Of a stretch of 6,302 nt of DNA, positions 3,310 to 6,302 are shown one piece after another (the stretch's first letter is position 1; every line of letters starts with the position of its first letter). A program made the position numbers and the translations under genes. The stretch comes from an uncultured Pseudomonadota bacterium (GTDB lineage: Bacteria > Pseudomonadota > Gammaproteobacteria > Burkholderiales > SCOH01). The stretch is from assembly GCA_937863215.1 (NCBI GenBank), contig CALMFQ010000549.1, forward strand, positions 1-6,302, read 5' to 3'. The notes under the pieces were generated by a model. It made no database searches. It was not told the origin of the DNA and saw only the letters and a list, made by a program, of their open reading frames with translations.

Positions 3310-6302
3310 ATGAGCCACCACCTTTCTCTTGACGACAAATACCGCCTCGACCACGGCCGCGTGTTCATCACCGGCATCCAGGCGCTGGTGCGGCTGCCGA
3401 TGCTGCAGGCGCAGCGCGATGCAATGGCCGGGCTGAGTACCGCCGGTTTCGTCAGCGGTTATCGCGGCTCGCCGCTGGGCGGGCTGGATCTGGAATTCGG
3501 TCGCGCCGCACATTACCTGTCGCTGCACAACGTCAAATTCCAGACCGGGCTCAACGAAGACCTCGCCGCCACCGCCGTATGGGGCACGCAGCAGGTCGGG
3601 CTGTTCCCCAAACCGAAAGTCGATGGTGTGTTTGCGATGTGGTACGGCAAGGGGCCGGGCGTCGACCGCTGCGGTGACGTGTTCCGCCACGGCAACGCCG
3701 CCGGTAGTTCGCAGCATGGCGGTGTGCTACTGATCGCCGGCGACGACCACGCAGCCAAATCCTCTACCCTGCCGCACCAGACCGATCATGTGTTCGATGC
3801 GCTGATGATCCCGGTGCTGAATCCGGCCGGGGTACAGGAATTCCTCGATTTCGGCATCCATGGCTGGGCGATGAGCCGCTATTCCGGCTGCTGGGTAACC
3901 CTGAAGGCAGTCTCGGATACGGTCGAATCGTCGGCCATCGTCGAAGTCGATCCAGTGCGGGTAGAGGTCAAGCTGCCGAGCGATTTCAACATGCCGCAAG
4001 GCGGCCTCAACATCCGCTGGCCCGACCCCGGCCTGGCGATCGAAGAACGGCTGCTGCACCACAAGCTGTACGCGGTGCTGGCGTATGCGCGCGCCAACCA
4101 TCTGAACCGCATCGTCATCGACAGCCCTGCCCCGCGGCTGGGCATCATCACCGCCGGCAAATCGTATCTGGACGTGATGCAGGCGCTCGACGACCTCGGC
4201 ATCGACGAGAAAATGGCCTCGGAAATCGGCCTGCGCGTCTTCAAGATCGGCCTGACCTGGCCGCTGGAGCCGGAAGGCGTGCATGGGTTCGCCGAAGGGC
4301 TGGAAGAAATCCTGGTGGTGGAAGAAAAACGCCAGGTGATCGAATACCAGCTCAAGGAACAACTGTACAACTGGCGCGAAGACGTGCGCCCGCGCGTGAT
4401 CGGCAAGTTCGACGAAAAAGGCGAATGGGTGCTGCCAGGCGGCAACTGGCTGCTGCCGGCCTGCGGCGAGCTGACGCCGGCGATGATCGCGCGCGTGATC
4501 GCCAGCCGCATCGGCCGCTATTTCACCAGCCTGGTGATCCGCGACCGGCTGGCGTTTCTGGAGCAGAAAGACCAGCAATTGCAGCTGCCGCGCGAAGTGA
4601 TTCCGCGCGTACCGTATTACTGCTCCGGCTGCCCGCACAACACCGGCACCCGGCTGCCGGATGGCTCGGTGGCACTGGCCGGCATCGGCTGCCACTACAT
4701 GGCGACCTGGATTTACCCCAGCACCAAGACCTACACCCAGATGGGCGGCGAAGGCGTGCCGTGGATCGGCATCGCACCGTTCAGCGATACGCCGCACATT
4801 TTCGCCAACCTCGGCGACGGCACCTATTTCCATTCCGGCATTCTGGCGATTCGGGCGGCAGTGGCGGCCAACGTCAACATCACTTACAAGATTCTCTACA
4901 ACGATGCGGTGGCGATGACCGGCGGCCAGCACGTTGACGGCACGCTGACGGTGCCGATCCTGACGCGACAACTGGCGGCTGAAGGCGTCAACCGTATTGT
5001 CATCACCAGCGACGAGCCGGAAAAATACGATCTGGTGCACGATCTGGCTGAAGGCGTAACCGTACATCACCGCGACCAGCTGGACGAAATCCAGAAACAG
5101 TTGCGCAGCGAGACCGGCGTAACGGTGTTGATCCACGATCAGACCTGCGCGGCGGAAAAACGCCGCCGCCGCAAGCGTGGCAAGCTGATCGATCCGCCGC
5201 GGCGTGTGTTCATCAACGAGCTGGTATGCGAAGGTTGCGGCGATTGCGCCGACAAATCCAACTGCCTGTCGGTGGTGCCGGTCGAAACCATGTTCGGCCG
5301 CAAGCGCAAAATCGACCAATCGTCGTGCAACAAGGATTTCTCCTGCCTCAAGGGCTTCTGCCCGGCACTGGTCACGCTGGAAGGCGATGTGCAGATCCGC
5401 CGCGACCGCAAGGCCGGCGACTCGCTCAACAGCCTGCCGCCGTTGCCGCAACCGACGCTGCCGGCCATCGACCAGCCCTACGGCCTGCTGGTGACCGGCA
5501 TCGGCGGCACCGGCGTGGTCACGATTGGCGGAGTGCTCGGCGTCGCGGCGCGCATCGACAATATCGGCGTGACCGTACTCGATCAGACCGGGCTGGCGCA
5601 GAAAGGCGGCGCGGTTACCAGCCATGTGCGTTTCGCCGCCAAACAGGCGCAACTGCACGCGGTGCGCATCGCCGCCGGCGACGCCAACGTGATTCTCGGC
5701 GGCGATCTGGTGGTGGCGGCCAGCAACGATTGTCTGGCGAAAATCCGCCAGGGCTTTACCCGTGCGGTGATCAACGCCTACCAGTCGCCCACCGGCGAAG
5801 TGCTGCACAACCCGGACATGCGCTTTCCGGCCGCATCGATGGAGCAGACACTGATCGATGCCGTCGGCGACGCGCACATCCATTTCGTCAACGCCACCAG
5901 CATCGCCACCGCGCTGCTCGGCGACAGCATTGCCAGCAATATGTTCATGCTCGGCCATGCCTGGCAGTTCGGGCTGATTCCGGTATCGGAAGCGGCGATT
6001 CTCGAAGCGATCGAACTCAACGGCTCGGCCATCACCATGAACCAGCAGGCATTCACCTGGGGCCGGCACGCCGCTGTCGATAGCGCGCGGGTCGAGCGCA
6101 TCGCCTTCCCGGAAATGCAACGCGCCATCCAGCGGGTACTGGAAACCACGCTCAACGACATTGTCGAACACCGTGCCGAGTTTCTTGCCAGCTATCAGAA
6201 CGAGGCTTACGCCGAGCGTTACCGGCGGCAGGTGGCACAGGTGGCGGCAGCGGAAAAACGCCTCGATCCGAATTCGGAAATCCTCGCCCGCAGCGTGGCA
6301 CG
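3310..6302 (+). CDS. Indolepyruvate:ferredoxin oxidoreductase, fused alpha-gamma chain (3' end outside window)
   Basis: Open from ATG 3310 (GAGGA at 3299-3303, 6 bases upstream) to the right edge: 997 complete codons of a protein usually around 1150-1200 residues, so the C-terminus is missing. The family oxidatively decarboxylates indolepyruvate and other arylpyruvates with CoA to the acyl-CoA and CO2, reducing ferredoxin, in the cytoplasm. Residues about 15-250 are the N-terminal pyruvate-ferredoxin-oxidoreductase-like region (GYRGSPLGGLD, then TGLNEDLAATAVWG with E83). CSGCPHNTGTR (C438, C441) precedes the thiamine-diphosphate domain with GDGT (502-505) and YNDA (530-533). A cysteine-rich Fe-S segment follows: C640, C643, C646, C652, then C673, C679, C684. 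From about 725 is the IorB-like gamma domain (GIGGTGVV 730-737, GLAQKGGAVTSH from 761). Separate IorA and IorB chains of archaea are fused here in one polypeptide, the common proteobacterial form. No frameshift or internal stop was found. It probably serves aromatic amino-acid catabolism, but substrate specificity is not visible. Confidence 0.95.
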   Translation, partial: MSHHLSLDDKYRLDHGRVFITGIQALVRLPMLQAQRDAMAGLSTAGFVSGYRGSPLGGLDLEFGRAAHYLSLHNVKFQTGLNEDLAATAVWGTQQVGLFPKPKVDGVFAMWYGKGPGVDRCGDVFRHGNAAGSSQHGGVLLIAGDDHAAKSSTLPHQTDHVFDALMIPVLNPAGVQEFLDFGIHGWAMSRYSGCWVTLKAVSDTVESSAIVEVDPVRVEVKLPSDFNMPQGGLNIRWPDPGLAIEERLLHHKLYAVLAYARANHLNRIVIDSPAPRLGIITAGKSYLDVMQALDDLGIDEKMASEIGLRVFKIGLTWPLEPEGVHGFAEGLEEILVVEEKRQVIEYQLKEQLYNWREDVRPRVIGKFDEKGEWVLPGGNWLLPACGELTPAMIARVIASRIGRYFTSLVIRDRLAFLEQKDQQLQLPREVIPRVPYYCSGCPHNTGTRLPDGSVALAGIGCHYMATWIYPSTKTYTQMGGEGVPWIGIAPFSDTPHIFANLGDGTYFHSGILAIRAAVAANVNITYKILYNDAVAMTGGQHVDGTLTVPILTRQLAAEGVNRIVITSDEPEKYDLVHDLAEGVTVHHRDQLDEIQKQLRSETGVTVLIHDQTCAAEKRRRRKRGKLIDPPRRVFINELVCEGCGDCADKSNCLSVVPVETMFGRKRKIDQSSCNKDFSCLKGFCPALVTLEGDVQIRRDRKAGDSLNSLPPLPQPTLPAIDQPYGLLVTGIGGTGVVTIGGVLGVAARIDNIGVTVLDQTGLAQKGGAVTSHVRFAAKQAQLHAVRIAAGDANVILGGDLVVAASNDCLAKIRQGFTRAVINAYQSPTGEVLHNPDMRFPAASMEQTLIDAVGDAHIHFVNATSIATALLGDSIASNMFMLGHAWQFGLIPVSEAAILEAIELNGSAITMNQQAFTWGRHAAVDSARVERIAFPEMQRAIQRVLETTLNDIVEHRAEFLASYQNEAYAERYRRQVAQVAAAEKRLDPNSEILARSVA

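Noticed and set aside
3727..6171. An 814-codon open frame on the minus strand opposite the oxidoreductase gene
   Set aside because: It is exactly antisense to a strongly recognisable conserved enzyme. Its translation is rich in Arg, His, Ala, Asp and Gln with no recognisable domain. Long antisense frames are expected in GC-rich genes with strong codon bias.

Overview
The window is a GC-rich chromosomal segment with dense, conventional bacterial genes. The protein types are a LytS/AlgZ-AlgR-like two-component pair, a PUA-type ProB, small secreted DUF3617 proteins, and a fused single-chain indolepyruvate ferredoxin oxidoreductase. Together they suggest an aerobic or facultative Proteobacterium, most likely a Betaproteobacterium (the Chromobacteriaceae/Neisseriales are a reasonable guess). 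That placement is inferred from gene style and not proven. There is no mobile element, CRISPR array, phage gene, rRNA or tRNA.

Layout from left to right. (1) At 1-905 on the plus strand are the last 47 residues of a sensor histidine kinase and its LytTR-family response regulator. They overlap by 4 bases (ATGA) and so are probably translationally coupled. (2) A compact GC-rich hairpin at 907-928 fills the gap to the convergent block. (3) At 945-3025 on the minus strand, read right to left, are proB (glutamate 5-kinase) and then two tandem paralogues encoding small exported DUF3617 proteins. proB has a good sigma70-type promoter at 3061-3088. The first DUF3617 gene starts 17 bases after the proB stop. 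The second follows after a 78-base gap holding an inverted repeat and a possible weak promoter. (4) The 284-base divergent intergenic region 3026-3309 carries promoters for both sides and, between them, a 76-base near-perfect palindrome (3103-3178). (5) From 3310 to the right edge, plus strand, runs the open-ended gene for a fused indolepyruvate:ferredoxin oxidoreductase, of which 997 complete codons are visible.

The two-component pair is a regulator of unknown target. ProB commits glutamate to proline synthesis in the cytoplasm. The DUF3617 proteins are predicted to be periplasmic. The oxidoreductase should oxidatively decarboxylate arylpyruvates made from aromatic amino acids to acyl-CoA. 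Nothing links these modules into one pathway. The most notable unexplained signals are the 76-base palindrome, which lies outside both predicted transcripts, and the contrast between the two DUF3617 copies: identical cysteine framework, but one is very rich in methionine and the other is not.
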